Positions 41,001-53,000 of a stretch of 64,000 nucleotides of DNA are shown in pieces (the stretch's first letter is position 1; the number at the start of each line of letters is the position of its first letter). Source of the DNA: Reticulitermes speratus (lineage: Eukaryota; Arthropoda; Insecta; Blattodea; Rhinotermitidae). The stretch spans positions 14,634,779 to 14,698,778 of the forward strand of contig JAJKFL010000004.1 in the NCBI GenBank assembly GCA_021186555.1, in the 5' to 3' direction. The notes below the pieces were generated by a model that saw only the letters and a list, made by a program, of their open reading frames with translations, was not told where the DNA came from and searched no databases. A program made the position numbers and the translations under genes.

Positions 41001-44000
41001 TGTGTTGTTCTGTGAGGTATGTGCTTCTGTATCCTGTTTGCCATGACAACCACTGTTGCTGTGTTGTTCTGTGAGGTATGTGCTCCTGTATCCTTCTTGC
41101 CATGACAACCACTTACTGTGTTGTTCTGTGAGGTATGTGCTCCTGTATCCTTCTTGCCATGACAACCACTGTTACTGTGTTGTTCTGTGAGGTATGTGCT
41201 CCTGTATCCTGTTTGCCATGACAACCACTGTTGCTGTGTTGTTCTGTGAGGTATGTGCTCCTGTATCCTTCTTGCCATGACAACCACTTTACTGTGTTGT
41301 TCTGTGAGGTATGTGCTCCTGTATCCTTCTTGCCATGACAACCACTGTTACTGTGTTGTTCTGTGAGGTATGTGCTCCTGTATCCTGTTTGCCATGACAA
41401 CCACTGTTGCTGTGTTGTTCTGTGAGGTATGTGCTCCGTTCTTCTGCCTGAAACTTACTGTTTGTAGTAGGCCCTTCGCCATGACAACCACTGTTACTGT
41501 GTTATTCTGTGAGGTATGTGCTCCTGTATCCTTCTTGCCATGACAACCACTGTTACTGTGTTGTTCTGTGAGGTATGTGCTCCTGTATCCTGTTTGCCAT
41601 GACAACCACTGTTACTGTGTTGTTCTGTGAGGTATGTGCTCCTGTATCCTTCTTGCCATGACAACCACTGTTACTGGGTTGTTCTGTGAGGTATGTGCTC
41701 CTGTATCCTGTTTGCCATGACAGCTGTTGTTACTGGATTGTATGTTATCTGTGAGTTACATGCTTTTGGCAAAGACAATTTCATTTGTTTTTTACGAAGG
41801 TAAGAAAGGGGCGCCTTGTGTGGAGACCGTGTCCTCCTTCTGTCGATCCGTGACCTAATATCAGTGACTGTCAGATTTTAATGAAATTCGGAATACATGT
41901 TGTTTATAAAAGGTTGCAGAGCAAGAGTGAGTTTTGTGAAGATTGGTTCATTAACAGTAATACGCTACTTAAGGGTGTAAGTGAACGTTTAGCTGTCTTT
42001 GTCACAGAGTATATCAGTTGCAGTGTTCATTGATATGGGACACCTTCAGTATGAGTTATGGGGCTGAGGCTGAAGAAACAGTTGAGCATGAAGCTTATAC
42101 TTTATAGCATGTCACAGCTGTCCTTCAGGTGAATTTAACTCTGAGGTTGGTGTAAGATTAAACAAATGAGTGATGAAACAGGTCGTGGAGTAGCACGTGA
42201 ATGTTGTGGCAGTTGGTCATATGACAGACATGTTGCCAGTTTTTAGCCAAGACACGTGAAACACTGTGTCAGAGGGCCTAACAGCTTAGCACATGATTAA
42301 ACATTTTTTGACTGTTCTAAAATAGTCCACATTTTTTAAATAATGAGTCTAAAACTCCAATATACTTTTATTGATGCGTGCCTGCTGACTGACTGACTGA
42401 CTGACAGACACACTGTGTATAATGGTGACCAGATTACTTGCTAGTTGCTGGCACAGTGAACAGCCATGCTGGTAAGGGGCGTAGCACCGCGCATGTGCCA
42501 CAAGGCATTTTGTGCCTGTTAACAAACTATCCACAATGACAAGCTATAAGTAAACAGAGTGGATGTTTCTGAAAGAGGTATGATGCTGCCTGGTCATTCT
42601 GAGGTGAGCCTAGGAGCGACCACGCCGTGCCGACTGCAACCGTGCACAGTGTTAGTGTGCTCAAACAGCAAGTATGTGGTCACAATCATACCTCACATAT
42701 CCAGTGTCAAGTACTGCGCAAAGATAATTGTTCCCCCCCCCCCCCCCAACATGAAACTTACTTATCTTGCTGTATGATTTCTCTGCCTGATTGGAGATTT
42801 CCTGTGATTGGGTCTATGGTGAACGTGTCGTCTGACAGCTTGTTGGGATCCAGTATGAAGATGCCAGAATCAGTGCAGTTGATGTGCAGTCTGACGTCAG
42901 GGAAGCCGTCACAACGAGTCTCTTTCGTATTAAGTAGGTTTTGTCCGGGGCAGCAGGGGGTTGCAGCGCTGCCAACAGTTGCCAACCCCACAAACATCCA
43001 CTGTATTGCTGCAAAAATACATTAAAAGCAATGAAGATAACATTTATCAAAGGGGTTGCCACCTAAGGTTTTAAAGTTCAGAGATCTTGCTACAATGGTG
43101 CTTACTCATAAATTAGAGGAAAGGTGTTAAAATGGACGTGCTGACTTTTTGTGGTCATATCCATCAGCACTGTGAGGTTTGAGGTTTTCTTGATGATGTC
43201 TATGGAGGTGTGTGATGCAGTGTAGTATGGTACCATAATACAGGCGTCACATCCCAGAAGACTGTTCTTGATATCCATGTACAACATAGTGCACAACAGA
43301 GATGCAACGAGTGTCACTAAGAATTGATGTAAAGAAATGACATTTTGTATATACGTGACCGAACATTAAGTTCAGACACTAATGCAGTCGCACAAGCATA
43401 GTGTGGCGCATAAAGAAGTTGTAGCCAGTTTCTTTTATTTCGTGTTATGACCGCCAGGGATGATTGAAAAGAGTTTTAGCTCAGTCAGTTCATCCGTAGC
43501 AGCGCCGTGCGTGAGCGTGCGTGAGTTGTAGTTCTCTTTGTTGGCATCGAGCGAACGCCAAGTTTTGTTTCAAACTCGGGGAAAAGCTACAGAAACATAC
43601 GAAATGCTTGAAACTGTTTATGGAAATGACGCCATGTCTTGTACGTGTGTCTTCGAATGGCGTAGAAGCTTCAGGAGAGACGTGAGGACCTTGAAGATGA
43701 CGGACGGAATGGGTGGCCGTCATCAGCTGTGTGTGTGAGAACAGTTGCAGAAGTTCGTGAGTGAACTGGTGGCCGTCATCAGCTGTGTGTGTGAGAACAG
43801 TTGCAGAAGTTCGTGAGTGAACTGGTGGCTGTCATCAGCTGTGTGTGTGAGAACAGTTGCAGAATTTCGTGAGTGAATTGGTGGCTGTCATCAGCTGTGT
43901 GTGTGAGAACAGTTGCAGAAGTTCGTGAGTGAAATGGTGGCTGTCATCAGCTGTGTGTGTGAGAACAGTTGCAGAAGTTCGTGAGTGAACTGGTGGCCGT

Positions 44001-47000
44001 CATCAGCTGTGTGTGTGAGAACAGTTGCAGAAGTTCGTGAGTGAACTGGTGGCTGTCATCAGCTGTGTGTGTGAGAACAGTTGCAGAATTTCGTGAGTGA
44101 ACTGGTGGCCGTCATCAGCTGTGTGTGTGAGAACAGTTGCAGAAGTTCGTGAGTGAACTGGTGGTTGTCATCAGCTGTGTGTGTGAGAACAGTTGCAGAA
44201 GTTCGTGAGTGAACTGGTGGCCGTCATCAGCTGTGTGTGTGAGAACAGTTGCAGAAGTTCGTGAGTGAAATGGTGGCCGTCATCAGCTGTGTGTGTGAGA
44301 ACAGTTGCAGACGTTCGTGAGTGAACTGGTGGCCGTCCTCAGCTGTGTGTGTGAGAACAGTTGCAGAAGTTCGTGAGTGAACTGGTGGCCACAGTTGATG
44401 GCGGATCAGCTGCACATTAAGCGGGAGACAGTCTCTCGGATGCCCCAAGGTCCGTGAGAAGTGTATTCTGCAGCCCCACAAATAAACTAGTTCTGCCATG
44501 ATAGCGAAGTGCTTCCTGGCGAATCGCAGCGTGATGAACCTACCACCTCATTCACCTGACCTCGCGCCAGGCGGTTTTTTTGTGTTCCCTAAAGTGGAAA
44601 GCGTCCTTAAAGGGGAAGACACAAGGGCGTCGAGCAGCAAGAAGAACGTGACCGCCGAAATAAATGCAGTTTGCTGGGACGCCTTCCGTGAGTTTTGTGC
44701 GAGTTTTAGAAAGATGCAAAATATGTGTTCAGTCAGGGGACCTTATTTTAAGGAAAATAAAAGTGTCCTTCTTACGTAATATGTGTCTGGTCTTATAGAA
44801 CGAGCCAATCTTAAGGAAAATAAAAGTGTCCTTCTTACGTAATATGTGTCTGGCCTTATAGAACGAGCCTATCTTAAGGAAAATAAAAGTGTCCTTCTTA
44901 CGTAATATGTGTCTGGTCTTATAGAACGAGCCTATCTTAAGGAAAATAAAAGTGTCCTTCTTACGTAATATGTGTCTGGTCTTATAGAACGAGCCTATCT
45001 TAAGGAAAATAAAAGTGTCCTTCTTACGTAATATGTGTCTGGTCTTATAGAACGAGCCTATCTTAAGGAAAATAAAAGTGTCCTTCTTACGTAATATGTC
45101 TGGTCTTATAGAACGAGCCTATCTTAAGGAAAATAAAAGTGTCCTTCTTACGTAATATGTGTCTGGTCTTATAGAACGAGCCTATCTTAAGGAAAATAAA
45201 AGTGTCCTTCTTACGTAATATGTGTCTGGTCTTATAGAACGAGCCTATCTTAAGGAAAATAAAAGTGTCCTTCTTACGTAATATGTGCCTGGTCTTATAG
45301 AACGAGCGTATCTTAAGGAAAATAAAAGTGTCCTTCTTACGTAATATGTGTCTGGTCTTATAGAACGAGCCTATCTTAAGGAAAATAGAAGTGTCCTTCT
45401 TACGTAATATGTGTCTGGCCTTATAGAACGAGCCTATCTTAAGGAAAATAAAAGTGTCCTTCTTACGTAATATGTGTCTGGTCTTATAGAACGAGCCTAT
45501 CTTAAGGAAAATAAAAGTCCTTCTTACGTAATATGTGTCTAAATGTTTGACCATGTGAATACTGTACATGCATGTGTCGTCAGGCCTCTGATTGGACACA
45601 TTCTTTGAAATGTTGCTGTTTTTTTTCCGGTTTATATATGATAAATCCACATACATAATCATCCCTGTGCCTCAATACATCCCCAGTCTTCTATCCAGTT
45701 GGTTACCGCGGGGTAAAGCGGCTGGAGCATGACGCTAAAAAATTACGTCTAGTGCCAAAGGTTAACACTGGAACTGTACGTCGGTGGGCTGTAGTGTCAT
45801 TCTTAAGCACATGTAACTGACGCAGTTGCTACAGCGTCGTTAAGAAAATACGTCAGTTACCGTGCAAGGACGAAGGTTTTAGTAACTTCCGAATTATGCG
45901 TGCCTAAACGGTACCGTTCGTAAGTGCTTTAGGTGTGTAACGGTCCGTTCGTAAGTGCTTTAGGTGTGTAACGGTCCGTTCGTAAGTGCTTTAGGTGTGT
46001 AACGGTCCGTTCATAAGTGCTTTATGTGTGTAACGGTCCGTTCGTAAGTGCTTTAGGTGTGTAACGGTCCGTTCGTAAGTGCTTTAGGTGTGTAACGGTC
46101 CGTTCGTAAGTGCTTTAGGTGTGTAACGGTCCGTTCGTAAGTGCTTTATATGTGTAACGGTCCGTTCGTAAGTGCTTTAGGTGTGTAACGGTCCGTTCGT
46201 AAGTGCTTTAGGTGTGTAACGGTCCGTTCGTAAGTGCTTTAGGTGTGTAACGGTCCGTTCGATCTGTCACTTTGTGGGCCGTCCTGTGCAGCTACTGTAG
46301 AGTGCACTTTGGGTGTCGTGACAGGCCGGGCTTAGCTGCGGAGGTCGGGCGGGAGTTACCGCTTGGATTTGTTTGGTTGTTTTGTTAAAGTTGATCAACT
46401 GAAATTCAAAGCAGTGGAATCTCGCTGTTCGTGATTCATTGAGACCGACAAAACCGCCACAAACATCGGAATCCATTCGCAATGTAAAACGCCTGTTTGG
46501 CTCCTAGGACTCAAGAAGCCCCACAATACAAGTATGCAGACGTATGGAGTAGACTGAACGTGTGTGCTCGTTAAAACAGACACTGCATGCATGGGATGCT
46601 GCACACCGCGGAAGCAAGCAGTCGGACTGAGCTGAGTGTGCGCTGCGTGACAGCAGGAGAGCAGGGGAAGCCGGCGTGTGAGCCACGAGTTCTCATACCG
46701 ATTCACTGGAACCTATCACGAAAGGTCGAAACGATCTATTAAAATGGGTGACGGGAAATTTCGCAATCCCGAACATTGAGGTTGCTATAGCTGATTGTTG
46801 TCACTTACAGTACGTGTTTATCGCGATGGGCTACATTAACACTGAAGGTGAAAACTGGCCTGAATTGTACTTAAGTATACAGTCCGTACTGCGCAGTAAA
46901 CACACTCCGTCTCAGTTATACAAACCAGTCAGTTAATGCTGTACAGTGAAATAATCGCTGTTTGTTCTGAGATCCACACAAAACACATAAATACACTGTG

Positions 47001-50000
47001 TGGGCAGAACGTAGAATTGTTGGATGTTAAACATGGCGGTACATATAGTAACCACTGGGCTTTAAAGACACAGTCCGTACCGCGCAGTAAACACACTCCG
47101 TCTCAGTTATATAAACCAGTCAGTTAATGCTGTACAGTGAAATAATCGCTGTTTGTTCTGAGATCCACACAAAACACATAAATACACTGTGTGGGCAGAA
47201 CGTAGAATTTGTGAATGTTAAACATGGTGGTACATATAGTGACCACTGGGCTTTAAAGATTCAGTTCGTACCGCGCAGTAAACACACTCCGTCTCAGTTA
47301 TACAAACCAGTCAGTTAATGTTGTACAGTGAAATAATCGCTGTTTGTTCTGAGATCCACACAAAACACAAATACACTGTGTGGGCAGAACGTAGAATTTG
47401 TGAATGTTAAACATGGTGGTACATATAGTGACCACTGGGCATTAAAGATTCAGTCCGTACCGCGCAGTAAACACACTCCGTCTCAGTTATACAAACCAGT
47501 CAGTTAATGTTGTACAGTGAAATAATCGCTGTTTGTTCTGAGATCCATACAAAACACAAATACACTGTGTGGGCAGAACGTAGAATTTGTGAATGTTAAA
47601 CATGGTGGTACATATAGTGACCACTGGGCTTTAAAGATTCAGTCCGTACCGCGCAGTAAACACACTCCGTCTCAGTTATACAAACCAGTCAGTTAATGCT
47701 GTACAGTGAAATAATCGCTGTTTGTTCTGAGATCCACACAAAACACAAATAAACTGTGTGGGCAGAACGTAGAATTTGTGAATGTTAAACATGGTGGTAC
47801 ATATAGTGACCACTGGGCTTTAAAGATTCAGTCCGTACCGCGCAGTAAACACACTCCGTCTCAGTTATACAAACCAGTCAGTTAATGTTGTACAGTGAAA
47901 TAATCGCTGTTTGTTCTAAGATCCACACAAAACACAAATACACTGTTGGGCAGAACGTAGAATTTGTGAATGTTAAACATGGTGGTACATATAGTGACCA
48001 CTGGGCTTTAAAGATTCAGTCCGTACCGCGCAGTAAACACACTCCGTCTCAGTTATACAAACCAGTCAGTTAATGTTGTACAGTGAAATAATCGCTGTTT
48101 GTTCTGAGATCCACACAAAACACAAATACACTGTGTGGGCAGAACGTAGAATTTGTGAATGTTAATCATGGTGGTACATATAGTGACCACTGGGCTTTAA
48201 AGGTTCAGTCCGTACCGCGCAGTAAACACACTCCGTCTCAGTTATACAACCCAGTCAGTTAATGTTGTACAGTGAAATAATCGCTGTTTGTACTGAGATC
48301 CACACAAAACACATAAATACAGTCCGTACCGCGCAGTAAACACACTCCGTCTCAGTTATACAAACCAGTCAGTTAATGCTGTACAGTGAAATAATCGCTG
48401 TTTGTTCTGAGATCCACACAAAACACATAAATACAGTCCGTACCGCGCAGTAAACACACTCCGTCTCAGTTATACAAACCAGTCAGTTAATGTTGTACAG
48501 TGAAATAATCGCTGTTTGTTCTGAGATCCACACAAAACACATAAATACAGTCCGTACCGCGCAGTAAACACACTCCGTCTCAGTTATACAAACCAGTCAG
48601 TTAATGCTGTACAGTTAAATAATCGCTGTTTGTTCTGAGATCCACACAAAACACACAAATACAGTCCGTACCGCGCAGTAAACACACTCCGTCTCAGTTA
48701 TACAAACCAGTCAGTTAATGTTGTACAGTGAAATAATCGCTGTTTGTTCTGAGATCCACACAAAACACATATATACAGTCCGTACTGCGCAGTAAACACA
48801 CTCCGTCTCAGTTATACAAACCAGTCAGTTAATGCTGTACAGTGAAATAATCGCTGTTTGTTCTGAGATCCACACAAAACACATAAATACACTGTGTGGG
48901 CAGAACGTAGAATTGTTGAATGTTAAACATGGTGGTACATATAGTAACCACTGGGCTTTAATGGGCTAACAAGTTTCTACACTTCATTTTGCATTGTTGG
49001 TCTTGCAGATGCATCATGTTTTTGTTATTTGGTGGGTGTGTCTGCTGTGTCAGGTCGAATGTCACTGATGCCAGTTATTTAACAGACGCTCCCAAAATGT
49101 CCTTGAATCACGCTTTGCATGCGTTTATATTCTGCGTCTGCTTCAGCGTGCAGGAATGCGTGTGTCGTGTTCTTACAGCAGTGTGTTGCCCGCATGGCGT
49201 TCTGTCCCAATCACAACGTTTCATTGTACCAGAACTAACGAAACTTGGAACAAAGTCCTGCATTAGAAACTGATGGTCGCTCAGCTAGTGTTTATGCAAA
49301 CCGCCAGTTCATTACCGTGCTCACACCAGCCCCTCTGTGGTCACTATCCTGAGCTGTATCAATCATGTCCTCACATTTCATTACCATTAATGTTATCCTC
49401 ACCGATCCCAGTGGCCGCGCGGTCTAAGGCGTGGGTCTACGGCCGCTCGCTTGCTGGGATTGAGGGTTCGAGTCTCGCCGGGTGTATGAATGTCTCTTGT
49501 GAGTGTTGTGTGTTGTCAGGTAGAGGTCTCTGCATCGGGCTGATCACTCGTCGAGAGGAGTCCTACCAAGTGTGATGTGTCTGAGTGTGATCGTGAAACC
49601 TCGACAGTGAGGAGGCCTAGGCCCACTAGGTGCTGTTGCGCCATACAAGTACGCTGTCCTGGCCCACTAGGTGCTGTTGCGCCATACAAGTACGCTGTCC
49701 GGGCCCACTAGGTGCTGTTGCGCCATACAGGTACGCTGTCCGGGCCCACTAGGGGCTGTTGCGCCATACAAATACGCTGTACGGCTTCGTGACACTGTCT
49801 TCACGGAGTGGCTTCGTGACACTGTCTTCACGGAGCTCACTTGCCGCTGCACTGTCAGCCCTACGAAACTGGTTGCAAGTCGAAAATTTTAGGGGGAGGG
49901 GGCTAACTCCTAAAGCTCCCTTGGTTACGCCCCTGTTATGATGCACTGAATCTAACACGGACGCCGTGCCAGTAGTCGGGCTTGCCATGCGCACCGCGGG

Positions 50001-53000
50001 AAGCATGGCGTCGCACATTGAAGTTACAAAATTCAGAAAGCACAAAAAACGAGGAACTTTTATCAGCGGTCCACAAAGTATGTGTGTTATCGAAACGTGT
50101 TATGGTTCATGTAAAGTACACTTGGTTATAACATGCCATAAAGGGCTTAACGAGCTTAGTGAGCTATCTACATGTGTAGTGCCGATAGATAGCTATCTAC
50201 ATGTGCAGTACCGATAGATAGCTATCAACATGTGCAGTGCAGATAAATAGCTATGTACATGTGTAGTGCAGATAGATAGCTATCTACATGTGCAGTGCAG
50301 ATAGCTATGCACATGTGTAGTGCAGATAGATAGCTATCTACATGTGCAGTGCAGATAGATAGCTATGTGCATGTGTAGTGCAGATAGATAGCTATCTACA
50401 TTTGCAGTGCAGATAGATAGCTATCTACATGTGTAGTGCAGATAGATAGCTATCTACATGTGCAGTGCAGATAGCTATGTACATGTGTAGTGCAGATAGA
50501 TAGCTATCTACATTTGCAGTGCAGATAGATTGCTATCTACATGTGTAGTGTAGATAGATAGCTATCTACATGTGCAGTGCAGATAGCTATGTACATATGT
50601 AGTGCAGATAGATAGCTATCTACATGTGCAGTGCAGATAGATAGCTATGTACATGTGTAGTGCAGATAGATAGCTATCTACATTTGCAGTGCAGATAGAT
50701 AGCTATCTGCATGTGTAGTGCAGATAGATAGCTATCTACATGTGCAGTGCAGATAGATAGCTATGTACATGTGTAGTGCAGATATATAGCTATCTACATT
50801 TGCAGTGCAGATAGATAGCTATCTACATGTGTAGTGCAGATAGATAGCTATCTACATGTGTAGTGCAGATAGATAGCTATGTACATGTGTAGTGCAGATA
50901 GATAACTATCTACATGTGCAGTGCAGATAGATAGCTATCTACATGTGCGGTGCAGATAGATAGCTATCTACATGTGCAGTGCAGATATATAGCTATGTGC
51001 ATGTGTAGTGCAGATAGCTATCTACATGTGCAGTGCAGATAGATAGCTATCTACATGTGCAGTGCAGATAGATAGCCCCAAGCGGTGACATCGATTCATG
51101 TTTCCTGACCGGAGTTCTGTATGCCGATCTACATGCCCTACCCATCTCCTTAGCAGTAATGTCCGACACAGCGACAATCGCGCTGTCCTATCTCTCACGA
51201 GATAACACCAGATAGCACCTGATTACAATCGCACGCTCGCAGCCTGACGTCTGCACTTACCTGCGATTGTCGCCGACATCGTGCAGCCTCGGTACGCCTT
51301 CAGTCCCAGCTCGTGTTTATCTGGACACGCAAGGCGCGCTGTGTGCCTGTGCTGATGTTCGCACTGCTCGAGTCTTGCGCGCTGAATGCATTCCCTCCTC
51401 CAGCCACTCTGTTCTTACGTAGGATCAACTTTTTGTTCTCTTCTGCTGAGGTCAGAGGCAGTGCGATCTCTCGATGTGATATCGTTCAACTGCAGTTGCA
51501 GATGCCAAGTAGACCCGCAGACCTTGCTCAGAGCCCGCCTCTTGCCACTACAGGGACAAATATCTGTCTCAAAGGGGCGCAAAATGTTGATTGTGCGTAA
51601 CCTAGGGCATGAAGCTTTAAGGTACACCGTAAGAAAACTTTGTCTCAATAAAAATATCAGGTTCTTGCATAAAGGGTTCTTGTCTGAGCCGTCTGAGGTG
51701 CTCAGGGTCTTGGGTACTGGTTCTTGTCTGAGCCGTCTGAGGTGTTCAGGGTCTTGGGTACTGGTTTCGTATCCTGTTGAGTCACGGATGTGTCGTGCTG
51801 TCAGGCTCGGATAGGGCAACAGTGCGACTGCTTGAACGTGCAGAAGCAGCGTGTGTTAAGGCAGTTACACCGAACTGTGAAAACTGCGGCCTTCTGGGGT
51901 ATTACGCGGCGTCGTGTGGTAATTGTTTACTTGTTTATTTGTATCTTATTTATCTAGCTTCATCCTTATATTTTCCTCCTTTACTGTTACTCTGTTCCGT
52001 ACTGTTTTCCAGCTGTCTTAGCTGTTTGCATTCTCGGTACCCCCAGCAGCTTTACGTTGTTTGTATCCACCCCTCTCTCACCCTCGTTCTACCCTATTGG
52101 CTGTCATCACATCTACGTATTGCTACCCCGCCGTACTTTCCAGAATCTACGTTATAGGCTGGCTGTCTTTCCCACTCGGACTCTTGACCCATGAGGATGA
52201 AACCGATACGTTGTCCCGAAACGTCGGTAAACAATTACCACACGACGCCGCGTAATACCCCAGAAGACCGTAGATTTCAACAACATTGCGGCGGAAGCCT
52301 GAATTCAACACCGAACTGTGTTTAAAGGCTCAGTCCGTACCGCGCAGTAAACACACTCCGTCTCAGCTATACAAACCAGTCAGTTAATGTTGTACAGTGA
52401 AATAATCGCTGTTTGTTCTGAGATCCACACAAAACACATAAATACAGTCCTTACCGTGCAGTAAACACACTCCGTCTCAGTTATACAAACCAGTCAGTTA
52501 ATGTTGTATAGTGAAATAATCGCTGTTTGTTCTGAGATCCACACAAAACACATAAATACAGTCCTTACCGTGCAGTAAACACACTCCGTCTCAGTTATAC
52601 AAACCAGTCAGTTAATGTTGTATAGTGAAATAATCGCTGTTTGTTCTGAGATCCACACAAAACACATAAATACAGTCCTTACCGTGCAGTAAACACACTC
52701 CGTCTCAGTTATACAAACCAGTCAGTTAATGTTGTACAGTGAAATAATCGCTGTTTGTTCTGAGATCCACACAAAACACATAAATACAGTCCTTACCGTG
52801 CAGTAAACACACTCCGTCTCAGTTATACAAACCAGTCAGTTAAAGTTGTATAGTGAAATAATCGCTGTTTGTTCTGAGATCCACACAAAACACATAAATA
52901 CAGTCCTTACCGTGCAGTAAACACACTCCGTCTCAGTTATACAAACCAGTCAGTTAATGCTGTACAGTGAAATAATCGCTGTTTGTTCTGAGATCCACAC

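Noticed and set aside
40074..41165. 363-codon minus-strand open frame in the 59-bp array, as a protein gene
   Set aside because: Purely periodic, all three frames are open, no leader or splice context; it is a repeat lacking stops. Kept only as an observation.
43102..43317. 71-codon frame upstream of the mth-like receptor as its first coding exon
   Set aside because: Its exit phase does not fit exon 2, whereas ATGA in another frame does; no family similarity.
45087..45662. 191-codon minus-strand frame with a 21-residue repeat
   Set aside because: Produced by the 63-bp period of the mariner-derived array; no independent coding evidence.
49405..49480. Functional tRNA gene
   Set aside because: A- and B-box-like motifs are present but no complete cloverleaf can be drawn; similar heads occur in SINEs here.
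50158..51076. CRISPR-like array
   Set aside because: Units abut with no unique spacers, and the context is an animal intron.
51313..52157. Overlapping frames on both strands as a gene
   Set aside because: GC-rich spacer and a foldback explain the lack of stops; no consistent splice structure or family similarity.
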